Part shown: positions 15,274-24,368 of the stretch, in pieces
Layout: every line of letters begins with the position of its first letter
How positions within the stretch are numbered: position 1 is the first letter of the stretch
Assembly (NCBI GenBank): GCA_038239485.1
Contig: JBBSET010000004.1
Coordinates: forward strand, 1-64,000
Length of the DNA stretch: 64,000 nt
DNA from: DASQEH01 sp038239485
GTDB lineage: Bacteria > Actinomycetota > Actinomycetes > Propionibacteriales > Nocardioidaceae
Direction: 5' to 3'
The notes under the pieces: model-generated
Seen by the model: only the letters and a program-made list of their open reading frames with translations
The model's database searches: none
Told to the model about the DNA's origin: nothing
Translations under genes and position numbers: made by a program

Positions 15274-17907
15274 TCAGAGGCGGGGGTCGACCGGCTCGGA
15301 CTCCAGCGCGAGCGTCGCGAAGACGGCCTCGTGGATCCGCCACAGCGGCTCTCCCGCAGCGGCCCGCGCCAGCGACTCGAGGCCCAGTGCGTACTCGCGC
15401 AGAGCCAGCGAGCGCTTGTGGCTGAGGTTGCGCTGCCGCAGCCGGTCGAGGTTGCCTGGCTCGAGGTAGTCCGGGCCGTAGACGAGCCGCAGATAGTCAG
15501 GACCGCGGACCTTGATACCAGGCTGCACCAGCCGCCCGTCGCGCAGGGTGAGGTTCGCATACGGCTTGACCACCATGCCTTCGCCGCCACCGGCGAGCAG
15601 CCCCTCCCACCAGGCGGCCCCCTCGGAGCACGCCGCCTCGTCCCGAACCGCGACGACGATCCGACGAGTGGAGTGGAGCCGGCCGGGCGCGGCTGCGACC
15701 AGCCGGTCCGCCAGGTCGAGGTGCCAGCCGTGATCGCGAACCTCGTAGGTCGCGCCTTCGGAAGCCAGCAGCTGGAACGGCGCCAGCCTGACACCTTCCA
15801 GGCCGTCGGTCTGCCAGACGTAGTGCCGATATGCCGCGGTGAAGGCGGCTGCGTTGGCCTGGCGGGAGCTGGTGCGCACCAACAGGTCGGTGACGTCGAG
15901 CCCGCGGTCGCTGGCCTGGTGGAGCGCCGACACCGAGGCCGCCAGGCCCGCCCTGGCGGCCGCACCAGTCGCTGCGTACTGCTCGCGCAGGAGTCCCTCG
16001 GCCTTGGCCGACCACGGCATCAGCTCGCAGTCCAGCAGCACCCACGACGTCTCGAGCTGCTCCCAGATCCCGGCAGTCGCGACCGCGTCCGCGATCTCGG
16101 CAAGCAGCCGGTCGGTCAGGTCCGGTCCGAAGAACGACCGCCCCGTCCGCGTGTGGATAGCGCCCGGCCTGCCCCCGTCCCGACTCGCCAGGACGACGGC
16201 GCGCGAACCCATGTGCTTCTCCTCGCAGATCACCGAGTCGACACCCCATGTCCGGTACGCCTCGAACGCCTCGTCGGGATGCTCGAGCAGTTCCGGACGC
16301 GTCGAGGCCGCCGTCGGGCTCATCGTCGGCGGCAGGTACCACAGCCGGTGCGGGTCGATCGCGAACCGGCTCATCACCTCCAGGGCACCCGCGGCGTTGT
16401 CCTCACGAACGCTGACACGGCCGTGGTGGGCGGTCTCGACGACCCGACGGCCGAGTACGTCGTCGATGTCCAGCACGTCCGGGTCGCGCCGCCCGGGCCC
16501 GACGCCGGAATCGTCCGAGGCGTCGAAGACGGTTCCTGGGGCCGGATCCAGTGGCTTGACCGGCGCGTACCAGACCTGCTCCGCCGGGACCTGGACGAGC
16601 TCCCTCTCCGGGTACCGCAGCGCGCTGAGCGACCCGCCGAAGACGCATCCGGTATCGAGACACAGCGTGTTGTTGACCCATTCCGGCCGGGCTATCGGCG
16701 TGTGCCCGTACAGCACCATCGCGCTGCCCCGGTAGCTGTCGGCCCATGGCAGCCGGACCGGGAGGCCGAACTCGTCGGTCTCACCAGTCGTGTCGCCGTA
16801 CAACGCGAAGCTTCGCACCCGGCCGGATGCGCGGTTGTGGTACGCCTCCTTGAGCCCTGCGTGGGCCACGACCAGCCGGCCGCCGTCCATGACCAGGTGC
16901 GCCACCAGCCGGTCGCAGAACGTGGCGACGTCGGCTCGGAACTCCGGCGGCTCGGCCGCCAGCTGCGCCAGCGTCTCGGCCAGGCCGTGCGACGCCTGCA
17001 CCTGGCGCCCACCGAGGGCACGCACCAGCTTGTTCTCGTGGTTGCCCGGGACGGCGAAGGCGTGACCGGCGGCCACCATCCCCATCACCAGGCGCAGCAC
17101 ACCGGGTGTGTCCGGGCCTCGGTCGACCAGGTCGCCGAGGAAGACCGCCCGGCGCCGGTCCGGGTGGGTCGCGTCGACGGGTCGCCCGGCTGCGTCGCGC
17201 ACCAGCTCGTACTCGAGCGCGGTCAGCAGCGACTCGAGCTCCGAACGGCACCCGTGCACGTCGCCGATCACGTCGAACGGGCCGGTCTCGTCGCGGTAGT
17301 CGCTGCGCAGCCGCTCACGCACGACCTGGACAGCGGCGATCTCGTCGGCGCCACGCAAGGTGTGGATCGTCCGGAAGCCCTCCTTGCCCAGGCCACGCAG
17401 TGACCGGCGCAGCTGGCCTGCCTGCCGGGCGACGACTCCGGCGCCGAAGGTGCGGTCCGGCCGCTCTCCGTTGCGCTCCAGACAGACCGCCTCGGGCACG
17501 TCGAGCACGATCGCCACCGGCAGCACGTCATGGTCTCGGGCCAGCGTGACCAGCTGACGCCTGGCTTGTGACTGCTCGTTGGTGGCGTCGACCACGGTCA
17601 GCAAGCCCGCCGCGAGCCGCTTCCCGGCGATGAAGTCGAGCACCTCGAAGGCCGCGCGTGAGGCTGACTGGTCGTTCTCGTCGTTGGACACCAACCCTCG
17701 GCAGAAGTCGCTGGACAGCACCTCGAACGGCTCGAAGTGCGCCGCTGCGAACGTCGACTTCCCGGAGCCGGTCACTCCGACCAGGACGACGAGTGAGAGC
17801 TCGGGTATCCCGAGCAACCGCGGCGCCGTCGGGACCGCGGGCTCAGCCTCAGCCCCCGCATGCCATGTCACGGCCCCGTCGTCCGGCGTCTCGTTCTCGG
17901 GCGTCAT
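15274..17907 (-). CDS. pnkp: Bacterial polynucleotide kinase-phosphatase Pnkp
   Basis: 877-residue RNA-repair enzyme with three catalytic modules. The kinase (residues about 35-205) has P-loop GVTGSGKST at 44-52. The calcineurin-type 2',3'-phosphatase (about 210-450) has GDVHG at 215-219, GDLVDRG at 258-264 and GNHE at 288-291. The C-terminal ligase-like adenylyltransferase (about 510-877) has the nucleotidyl lysine K564 in EEKHMGSRA, LLDCELMPW and GMVVKP at 777-782. It heals and, with Hen1, seals broken RNAs such as ribotoxin-cleaved tRNAs. Its ATG overlaps the hen1 stop by 4 bp. All catalytic motifs are intact and the length is normal. Confidence 0.97.
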   Translation of the reverse strand: MTPENETPDDGAVTWHAGAEAEPAVPTAPRLLGIPELSLVVLVGVTGSGKSTFAAAHFEPFEVLSSDFCRGLVSNDENDQSASRAAFEVLDFIAGKRLAAGLLTVVDATNEQSQARRQLVTLARDHDVLPVAIVLDVPEAVCLERNGERPDRTFGAGVVARQAGQLRRSLRGLGKEGFRTIHTLRGADEIAAVQVVRERLRSDYRDETGPFDVIGDVHGCRSELESLLTALEYELVRDAAGRPVDATHPDRRRAVFLGDLVDRGPDTPGVLRLVMGMVAAGHAFAVPGNHENKLVRALGGRQVQASHGLAETLAQLAAEPPEFRADVATFCDRLVAHLVMDGGRLVVAHAGLKEAYHNRASGRVRSFALYGDTTGETDEFGLPVRLPWADSYRGSAMVLYGHTPIARPEWVNNTLCLDTGCVFGGSLSALRYPERELVQVPAEQVWYAPVKPLDPAPGTVFDASDDSGVGPGRRDPDVLDIDDVLGRRVVETAHHGRVSVREDNAAGALEVMSRFAIDPHRLWYLPPTMSPTAASTRPELLEHPDEAFEAYRTWGVDSVICEEKHMGSRAVVLASRDGGRPGAIHTRTGRSFFGPDLTDRLLAEIADAVATAGIWEQLETSWVLLDCELMPWSAKAEGLLREQYAATGAAARAGLAASVSALHQASDRGLDVTDLLVRTSSRQANAAAFTAAYRHYVWQTDGLEGVRLAPFQLLASEGATYEVRDHGWHLDLADRLVAAAPGRLHSTRRIVVAVRDEAACSEGAAWWEGLLAGGGEGMVVKPYANLTLRDGRLVQPGIKVRGPDYLRLVYGPDYLEPGNLDRLRQRNLSHKRSLALREYALGLESLARAAAGEPLWRIHEAVFATLALESEPVDPRL

Positions 17908-19352
17908 ACCGAGCTCCCAGCCTTGCTGACGGCCGTGAACACCGCGAGCTGCGTCGCCGGGCCGAGGTCGGGGTCCTCGTCGCCCACCGCCTTGAGCTGC
18001 ACCCGATAGCCGTAGGTCGCGCAGATCCGCGCTGCCCAGCCCCCGAACTCGGCCCGGGTCCACTCGAACCGGTGGTCCCGATGGCGCAGCGTGCCGGCAG
18101 GCAGATCGCTGAAGAGCGCGTTGTACTCGGCGTTCGGCGTCGTCACGACGACCGTGCCGGGATGGGCTGCGGCGAAGACGGACCGCTCGAAGGCTCGCAG
18201 CCGCTCGGTGTCGATGTGCTCCATCACCTCGACGAGCGCGACAGCGTCGAAGCCGGCCAGCCGGCTGTCGCGGTAGGTCAGGGACGACTGCAGCAGGCGA
18301 GTCCGCCCGCGCTGCGTGTCCGATAACTGGTCGAGCGCCAGTCGCCGCGCGGCCCGGTCGAGCGCGCGCGCCGAGACGTCGACCCCGACGATCTCGGTGA
18401 AGCGACCATTGCGCATCAGCTCGGCGACGAGCCCGCCCTCGCCGCAGCCCCAGTCGACTACCCGGGCGGCGCCGGACTCGCGCAGCGCCTGCAGCACCGC
18501 GGCCCGGCGGAGCTCACGCAGCGGCGCGCCGGCAGCGGCGGGCTCGGGCGGGGCCGCTGCTCCCGGCGAGGCAGCCTCACCCTCGAGCACGCCGCCGGCG
18601 TCATCACCCTCGAGCAGTCGGCCGGCCGCATCCGAGACGAGCGAGCGCTGGTGCTTGAGGTAGCGCTCGCTGATCAGAGCCTGGTCGGGATGGCGACCCA
18701 GCCACCCGCCACCGGCGGACACGAGCTTGTCCACCTCGTCGGGGCCGACCCAGTAGTGCTTGGCATCGTCCAGCACGGGCAGCAGCACGTAGAGGTGGCT
18801 GAGCGCGTCGCAGAGTCTGAGCCGACCCGTCAGCCGAAGGTCGACGTAGGGCGAGTCGCCCCACGTCGGCAGCTCCGGGTCCAGGGCGATCGGGGTCGCC
18901 GCGACCTGCCAGCCGAGCGGCGCGAACATCCGCCTTACCAGGTCGGTACCACCTCGGCACGGCATCGAGGGCAGGTGGACCTCCAGCGGGATCGCTGCCG
19001 CGGCCAGGTCGGGGCGGGCATCGCAGCGACCCGACATCGCCGTCTTGAAGACACGGGCCATCGCCACGGCGAGCAGCGAGGAGGCGGCGTACGGGCGGTC
19101 GTTGACGTACTGGCCGAGGCTGAACCCTTCCGCATCCCTGCCCCGCCGCCCACGGACGAGCGCGACCGGGTCGACGTCCAGCAGGAGCGCCGCGGTGCAA
19201 CGTTCGTCGCTCGCCTCCGGATAGAACACGTGCGCCGTACCCACTGCGACCTGAGTGCTCTGCGGACGGTCCGGGTGCTTGTGCAGGAGATAGCCCAGGT
19301 CCGTCGCGCGGGACGTTGTCGCCGTCGTCGTCGTCGAGATCGTCAGCAGCAC
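17904..19352 (-). CDS. hen1: 3'-terminal RNA ribose 2'-O-methyltransferase Hen1
   Basis: 482-residue bacterial Hen1. The N-terminal half (about 1-235) activates the Pnkp ligase; the C-terminal half is a SAM methyltransferase with VVDWGCGEGG (motif I, 298-307). The Mn2+ site is in VEVMEH (E375, E378, H379), with further histidines in RHRDHRFEW (H424/H427). It methylates the 2'-OH at the break so that the repaired RNA resists recutting. A Pro/Ala-rich linker (about 250-280) joins the halves. GTG at 19352 begins the conserved LLTI...ATDLGYLLHKHP start. Transcribed just before pnkp. Confidence 0.97.
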   Translation of the reverse strand: MLLTISTTTTATTSRATDLGYLLHKHPDRPQSTQVAVGTAHVFYPEASDERCTAALLLDVDPVALVRGRRGRDAEGFSLGQYVNDRPYAASSLLAVAMARVFKTAMSGRCDARPDLAAAAIPLEVHLPSMPCRGGTDLVRRMFAPLGWQVAATPIALDPELPTWGDSPYVDLRLTGRLRLCDALSHLYVLLPVLDDAKHYWVGPDEVDKLVSAGGGWLGRHPDQALISERYLKHQRSLVSDAAGRLLEGDDAGGVLEGEAASPGAAAPPEPAAAGAPLRELRRAAVLQALRESGAARVVDWGCGEGGLVAELMRNGRFTEIVGVDVSARALDRAARRLALDQLSDTQRGRTRLLQSSLTYRDSRLAGFDAVALVEVMEHIDTERLRAFERSVFAAAHPGTVVVTTPNAEYNALFSDLPAGTLRHRDHRFEWTRAEFGGWAARICATYGYRVQLKAVGDEDPDLGPATQLAVFTAVSKAGSSV

Positions 19353-19405
19353 CGGACCAGTATCGCCGCCCGGTCGTCCGTGCGACCGCCCCGTCTGCTT
19401 GCGGG

Positions 19406-21226
19406 TCAGGAGTACAGGGCGTCGATCTCGTCCTTGAAGTGCGCCTCGACGACCTTGCGCTTGACCTTCAGGTTCGGCGTCATCTCGCCGTCCTCGATGG
19501 ACAGGTCCCGGTCGAGCACCGTGAACCGCTTGATCGTCTCCCATCGGTTCAAGGTGGCGTTGAGCTGGTCGACGTACTGCTGGACCATCCTGCCCGCCGC
19601 CTGTGACGTGACGATCTGGGCGTACTGCTCTCCGGTGAGCCCGTGCTGGGCGGCCCAGCCGTCGATGGACTCGGGGTCCAGGGTGATCAGCGCGGACACG
19701 AAGTTGCGCTCGTTCCCGATCAGCACGATCTGGCTGACGTGCGGGAAGATCGCCTTGAACTGGCCCTCGATGAGCTGCGGCGCGACGTACTTCCCGCCGG
19801 ATGTCTTGAACAGGTCCTTCTTGCGGTCGGTGATGGTGACGAAGCCCTCGGCGTCGATCTCACCGATGTCACCGGTATGGAACCAGCCGTCCACGAGCGC
19901 CTTCTCCGACTCGGGGTCGACGCTGTGGTAGCCACTCATGACACCCGGGCCCTTGATGAGCAGCTCCCCGTCGGCGGCCGTCTTCATCTCGCTGCCGGCG
20001 AACGGCTGCCCGACCGTTCCGAACTTGTAGTGGTCCGGTCGGTTCAGGCAGGTGCCGGCGGAGGTCTCGGTGAGCCCGTACCCCTCGAGGATGAGCAGGC
20101 CGGCCGCGTCGAACCACTCGGCCAGACCACGGTTGAGGGCGGCCGCGCCAGAGACGAAGAACCGGATCCGGCCGCCGAAGCGGGCCCGGATCTTGGCGAA
20201 GACGAGCCGGTCGAACAGCGCGTTCTGGACGGCCAGGTAAACAGGCACGGTGTGGCCGGCCTGCCGGCGCTGCGTGACGTCGACGCCGACCTTGAAGGCC
20301 TGCTCGAAGATCCGCTTCTTGATGCCGCCCTCGTCCGCGGTCATCGTGACGATGCGCGCGTGCACCTTCTCGAAGATGCGCGGCGCGGCGCCCATGAAGG
20401 TCGGCCGGACGACGGCCAGGTTGTCCACGATCTTCTCGACCCGCCCGTCGACGGCTGTCTGGAACCCGATCGCCAGCTGGACGCTCAGCAAGACCTTGCC
20501 GAAGACGTGCGCCAGCGGCAGCCAGAGGTACTGCACGTCGTCGATCGACAAGATGTCGAGCTCCTCGACCGCGGCAGCCTCATAGGTCCACGCGCTGTGC
20601 GGAAGGCGGACACCCTTGGGTCGCCCGGTCGTGCCGGAAGTGTAGATCAGCGTGGCGAGGTGGTCCGGGCGGGTGTTGTCGACCCGATGGCTGACGGTGT
20701 CGGGCTGCTGGGCGAGCAGGTCGCCGCCCAGCCGCTCCAGGTCGTCGAGCCCGATCACCCAGTCGCCGTCCGGCGTCCCGTCGAACGTCACGATCCGGCT
20801 GAGGGCGGGAAGGTCGGTGCGGTGGTTCCGCAGCTTGGCGATCTGCGCGTCGTCCTCCGCGAAGACGATGTGGCTGTCGGAGTCCGCGAGGATGTACGAC
20901 ACGTCGGGGGCGATCGTCGACGGGTAGACCGTCGTGGTGGCGGCGCCGGCGCACATCACGGCCAGGTCGGCCATGATCCACTCGACCCGCGTGCTGGAGG
21001 CGATGGCGACGCACTGCTCGGGCTCGACGCCGAGCGCGACCAGTCCGGCAGCAAGCCGGACGACCCGCTCCCCGGTCTCACCCCACGTCAGCGACTGCCA
21101 GCTCTCGTCGACGGGAAAGGTGAAGGCCGCCGCGTCCGGCGTGGCCTCGACCCGGTCGAAGAACATCCGTCCGACCGACGGCGGCCGGTCGGTCAGGGTG
21201 GCTCGAACAGGCTGTTGGTCGACCAT
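19406..21226 (-). CDS. Long-chain fatty acid-CoA ligase (FadD15-like)
   Basis: 606-residue AMP-forming adenylating enzyme of the ANL superfamily. The P-loop motif is LIYTSGTTGRPKGV, then GYGLTETSAG, and WFHTGDIGEIDAEGF near the hinge, with the catalytic C-terminal lysine region TPNLKVKRKVVE. The overall size and motifs fit the FadD15/ACSL long-chain group, which activates fatty acids to acyl-CoA at the membrane. ATG at 21226, 53 bp before hen1 in the same direction. There is no functional link to RNA repair that I know of. Confidence 0.92.
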   Translation of the reverse strand: MVDQQPVRATLTDRPPSVGRMFFDRVEATPDAAAFTFPVDESWQSLTWGETGERVVRLAAGLVALGVEPEQCVAIASSTRVEWIMADLAVMCAGAATTTVYPSTIAPDVSYILADSDSHIVFAEDDAQIAKLRNHRTDLPALSRIVTFDGTPDGDWVIGLDDLERLGGDLLAQQPDTVSHRVDNTRPDHLATLIYTSGTTGRPKGVRLPHSAWTYEAAAVEELDILSIDDVQYLWLPLAHVFGKVLLSVQLAIGFQTAVDGRVEKIVDNLAVVRPTFMGAAPRIFEKVHARIVTMTADEGGIKKRIFEQAFKVGVDVTQRRQAGHTVPVYLAVQNALFDRLVFAKIRARFGGRIRFFVSGAAALNRGLAEWFDAAGLLILEGYGLTETSAGTCLNRPDHYKFGTVGQPFAGSEMKTAADGELLIKGPGVMSGYHSVDPESEKALVDGWFHTGDIGEIDAEGFVTITDRKKDLFKTSGGKYVAPQLIEGQFKAIFPHVSQIVLIGNERNFVSALITLDPESIDGWAAQHGLTGEQYAQIVTSQAAGRMVQQYVDQLNATLNRWETIKRFTVLDRDLSIEDGEMTPNLKVKRKVVEAHFKDEIDALYS

Positions 21227-21249
21227 ACGTTGAACCGTAGAGCACCCGC

Positions 21250-21933
21250 CTAGTCGAAGGTAGGAGTCGGCACCCGCGGCGCCCGCCGAGCCAGGTACGT
21301 CTCTGCCCGCTCGCGCGGCTCAGCGGCCAGCCCGCCGCCGACCTGGAACAGGCTCGGCAGCAGCTCGCGCTGTGTCGTCATCGCCTTGAACATGGTCGAG
21401 ACGGTGACGTCGTGGTCCGGCCGGTGGACGACGGTGAGCTCGTCGCCGGCGGCGATCACACCCGGCTCGACCACCCGAAGATACGGACCGGGCCGGCCCT
21501 CGACGGTGAACCGCTTGCTCCACCGGGTGGCGTCGTACCCCGTCTCGCGCATCCAGCGGGTGAACGTGTCGCACGGGATCCGGATGTGGCACACCTCGAA
21601 GACCGCCGTGCCCACCCGCCAGCGCTCACCCACCAGGGCCTCATTGACATCGATCCCGTGGGTGGTCAGATTCTCACCGAAGTGACCATCGGGGATGTCG
21701 GCGCCGAGGCGTTGCGCCCACAGGTCGAGATCCTCCCGCGCGAAGGCGTAGACGGCCATGTCGACGGTGCCGTGGAACTTCGTATCCGACACCTGGTCGC
21801 CCGACACCCCTCGGGCGTCGACGGCGACCGGACCGCTGACCGAGTGCTTGCTGATCGACGTCCGCCCTGGGCCGCCGAGCCACGGTGCGTCGGCAGGCTG
21901 CCCGACGTTGACAGATATCACCTGTGCAGTCAT
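21250..21933 (-). CDS. MOSC domain protein (YiiM-like)
   Basis: 227-residue MOSC-domain protein of the YiiM/PF03473 type, with the conserved cysteine in FEVCHIRIPCDTF and the RPGPYLRVVEPG block. N-terminal SVNVG and DTKFHGTVDMAVYAFAREDL are typical of YiiM. MOSC domains bind a sulfur or molybdenum-cofactor ligand through the cysteine, and YiiM reduces N-hydroxylated base analogues such as 6-hydroxylaminopurine. The specific substrate here is unknown. ATG at 21933, 23 bp upstream of the acyl-CoA ligase start, so probably one transcript. Confidence 0.88.
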   Translation of the reverse strand: MTAQVISVNVGQPADAPWLGGPGRTSISKHSVSGPVAVDARGVSGDQVSDTKFHGTVDMAVYAFAREDLDLWAQRLGADIPDGHFGENLTTHGIDVNEALVGERWRVGTAVFEVCHIRIPCDTFTRWMRETGYDATRWSKRFTVEGRPGPYLRVVEPGVIAAGDELTVVHRPDHDVTVSTMFKAMTTQRELLPSLFQVGGGLAAEPRERAETYLARRAPRVPTPTFD

Positions 21934-22013
21934 GGCCTCATCCTGTCAAAGCCCCCCCTCTTGGCGGTCCTCTTGTCCGTGGCCGCTCGGCCTCGTCGAC
22001 GCGACGTGCCCGG

Positions 22014-23558
22014 CTAGCGACCCCTGCGCCGGCCGCCGCCGCCCGCCGAGAAGGCGGCTGCGCTGGACGGCCGCGACGTACCGGCCTGGCCTGCGCTCGA
22101 GGTGCTGGTGCTGCGGCGGTCCGACCTGGCGGGACGGCCGGCTGAGCCGCGGCCACCGTTCGACGAGCCGTTGCGAGGCCGGCCGGCCGGTTGGCGCTGC
22201 TGCGAGGCTCGGGCGACCACGTCGGCCGACGGCGCGACGAGCGAGCGCTCGCCCGGCGCGATCTCGGCCAGCAACGGGTGACCTGCCGACAGGCGCGTGA
22301 CGGTCGGCGAGATGCCGGCCCTGCGGGTGAGGTCGCGGACATCGGAGACCTGGGAATCGGTCATCAGCGTGATGACCGTCCCGGCGGCGCCCGCACGCGC
22401 TGTCCGACCGGATCGGTGGAGATACGCCTTGTGCTCCATCGGCGGGTCGGCATGGACCACGAGGCCGATGTCGTCAACGTGGATCCCTCGAGCAGCGATG
22501 TCGGTGGCCACCATGGTCTTGGCGCTGCCCTCGGAGAAGGCGGCGAGGTTCCTCGACCTGGCTCCCTGGGAGAGGTTGCCGTGCAGGTCGACGGTGGGGA
22601 CGCCCGCCGCGGTGAGCTTGCGGGCGAGCTGCTTGGCCCCGTGCTTGGTGCGGGTGAAGACCAGCGTCCGCCCCGGAGCCGACGTGAGGTCGACGAGCAC
22701 CGGCAGCCGCGCGTCCTGCGCGACGTGGAAAACGTGGTGCGACATGGCCGCGACGGGAGAGCTGGCCGAGTCGACGCTGTGGGTCACCGGGTTGGTGAGG
22801 TAACGCTTCACGAGGACGTCGACACCCGAGTCGAGGGTCGCGGAGAACAGCATTCGCTGGCCGCGTGCCGGTGTGGTGTCGAGCAGCCTGCGGACGACCG
22901 GGAGGAAGCCGAGGTCAGCCATGTGGTCGGCCTCGTCGAGCACAGTGATCTCGACCGAGTCGAGGTTGGCGTGACCGGTGGAGACGTGGTCGGCCAGCCG
23001 GCCGGGACACGCGACGACGATGTCGACACCTGCGCGCAGGCCGGAGATCTGGGGACCGGCGCCCACGCCGCCGAAGACGGTCAGGCTGCGGAGCGAGAGC
23101 GCCCGCGCGATCGGGGCGATGGCGGCGTCGATCTGGGTGGCAAGCTCACGCGTGGGTGCGAGCACGAGCGCACGCGGCCGGTTGGGGCGGCGTGGGGACG
23201 AGCTGGCGGCGAGGCGGGCCAGCATGGGTAGCACGAATGCGTACGTCTTACCCGAGCCGGTGCGGCCGCGACCGAGGACGTCTCGGCCGGCGAGGGCGTC
23301 GGGCAAGGTGGCGGTCTGGATCGGGAACGGGCTGACGACGCCGGTCTTGGCGAGAGCGGCCACGATCGGAGCCGGCAGGCCAAGCTCGGCGAACGTCGCC
23401 GTGGCGTCGTATGTCGGCCGCGTCACCGGCTGCGTAGCCAGGGCTGGAGCCGGTGTCGGCTCGGAGCGCTGCTGTCCGGTCACGGTGCCGATGGTGTGGG
23501 TCGAGGTGGAAGGGGACGGCGTGGATACACGCCTGTTGCGGGGGCGGCGAGCCGCCAT
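22014..23558 (-). CDS. DEAD/DEAH-box RNA helicase
   Basis: 514-residue DEAD-box helicase. The Q-motif is FAELGLPAPIVAALAK with PFPIQ; motif I is GRGRTGSGKTYA, Ib PTRELATQ, II DEAD (VLDEADHMADLGF), III FSATLD, and VI HRSGRTARAG. The C-terminal tail (about 445-514) is rich in Gly, Arg and Ser, ending GGGGRRRGR, a typical RNA-binding tail of RhlE/CshA-like proteins. ATG at 23558 has GGAG 8 nt upstream. A 225-bp gap separates it from the carbonic anhydrase gene, leaving room for a long 5' leader as often found on cold-induced helicases; no defined structure was identified. Confidence 0.93.
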   Translation of the reverse strand: MAARRPRNRRVSTPSPSTSTHTIGTVTGQQRSEPTPAPALATQPVTRPTYDATATFAELGLPAPIVAALAKTGVVSPFPIQTATLPDALAGRDVLGRGRTGSGKTYAFVLPMLARLAASSSPRRPNRPRALVLAPTRELATQIDAAIAPIARALSLRSLTVFGGVGAGPQISGLRAGVDIVVACPGRLADHVSTGHANLDSVEITVLDEADHMADLGFLPVVRRLLDTTPARGQRMLFSATLDSGVDVLVKRYLTNPVTHSVDSASSPVAAMSHHVFHVAQDARLPVLVDLTSAPGRTLVFTRTKHGAKQLARKLTAAGVPTVDLHGNLSQGARSRNLAAFSEGSAKTMVATDIAARGIHVDDIGLVVHADPPMEHKAYLHRSGRTARAGAAGTVITLMTDSQVSDVRDLTRRAGISPTVTRLSAGHPLLAEIAPGERSLVAPSADVVARASQQRQPAGRPRNGSSNGGRGSAGRPARSDRRSTSTSSAGQAGTSRPSSAAAFSAGGGGRRRGR

Positions 23559-23783
23559 AGGGAACTCCAGAGGTAGAAAGGTCGTCCTGCCCGGCGCGGG
23601 CCTGAGGCCTCCGCGGCGCGTGGGGGTTCGACATACGAAGGCGGCCCGAGGCAGAACGGTGCGGGCCGACAGGTCAAGTGTACGGGTACGCCGACGGCAT
23701 CGTCGCCTCAACCAGTACGTCCCCCTTGTGACCTACGCCTCCCCGCCCGTCGCGAGGTCAGGAGTGTCCCCGCCGGTCTGTGG

Positions 23784-24269
23784 TCAGACCTCTCGGAGCC
23801 GCCCGGTCGCGACGTCGAAGACGAACCCGCGCACGTCGTCGGTCAGCGGGATGAAAGGTGACGCCTTGATCCGCGACACCGACTTCCGCACGTCGTCGTC
23901 GAGGTCGGTGAAGGACTCAGCCGTCCAGCCGGGCTCCACGCCGGTTTCGTCGATCAATGTCTGACGGAAATCGTCGTCGGTGAAGGTGAGCATCCCGCAG
24001 TCGGTGTGGTGGATCAGGACGATCTCTCGGGTCCCGAGCAGCCGTTGGCTGATCGCGAGGGAGCGGATCTCGTCGTCGGTGACGACCCCACCGGCGTTGC
24101 GGATGACGTGTGCCTCGCCCTCCTGGAGCCCGAGCGCACCGTAGACGTTGAGCCGCGCATCCATGCAGGCCAGCACCGCGACGTGCTTCGAGGGTGGCAG
24201 CGGCAGCGGACCGGTGAAGTCGGCTGCATACTTCTCGTTGTTGGCCAGCAGATCGTCGGTGATGGTCAT
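23784..24269 (-). CDS. Beta-class carbonic anhydrase (Rv1284-like)
   Basis: 161-residue beta-carbonic anhydrase converting CO2 and water to bicarbonate. Zinc ligands and catalytic pair are in VLACMDARLN (Cys, Asp-Arg) and IHHTDCGML (His, Cys). The sequence is very close to what I recall of M. tuberculosis Rv1284 (mtCA 1) along its whole length, including LLANNEKYA, EGEAHVIRNAGG, RSLAISQRLLGTREI, LTFTDDDF and the C-terminal RGFVFDVATG. ATG at 24269 has AGGAG at 7-nt spacing. A 15-bp dyad lies 40 bp upstream in the presumed promoter. Confidence 0.95.
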   Translation of the reverse strand: MTITDDLLANNEKYAADFTGPLPLPPSKHVAVLACMDARLNVYGALGLQEGEAHVIRNAGGVVTDDEIRSLAISQRLLGTREIVLIHHTDCGMLTFTDDDFRQTLIDETGVEPGWTAESFTDLDDDVRKSVSRIKASPFIPLTDDVRGFVFDVATGRLREV

Positions 24270-24308
24270 CGTCGCTCCTAACAGAACTCCCCGGTGAAAA
24301 CTGATAAC

Positions 24309-24323
24309 CGACAATGTATGTCG
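24309..24323. promoter_or_regulatory. Dyad upstream of carbonic anhydrase
   Basis: CGACA and TGTCG arms (24309-24313 and 24319-24323) flank ATGTA in an AT-richer patch 40-54 bp upstream of the carbonic anhydrase ATG. The position suits an operator overlapping a promoter. The binding protein is unknown. Confidence 0.4.
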
Positions 24324-24368
24324 ACAAACTGGTGCTTTCCAGGAGCGTCCCGGCTGGTGACCGAGCGT

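Noticed and set aside
15331..17403. A 690-codon open frame on the plus strand
   Set aside because: It is antisense to pnkp, whose three catalytic domains are complete. The composition is that of a GC-rich shadow frame.
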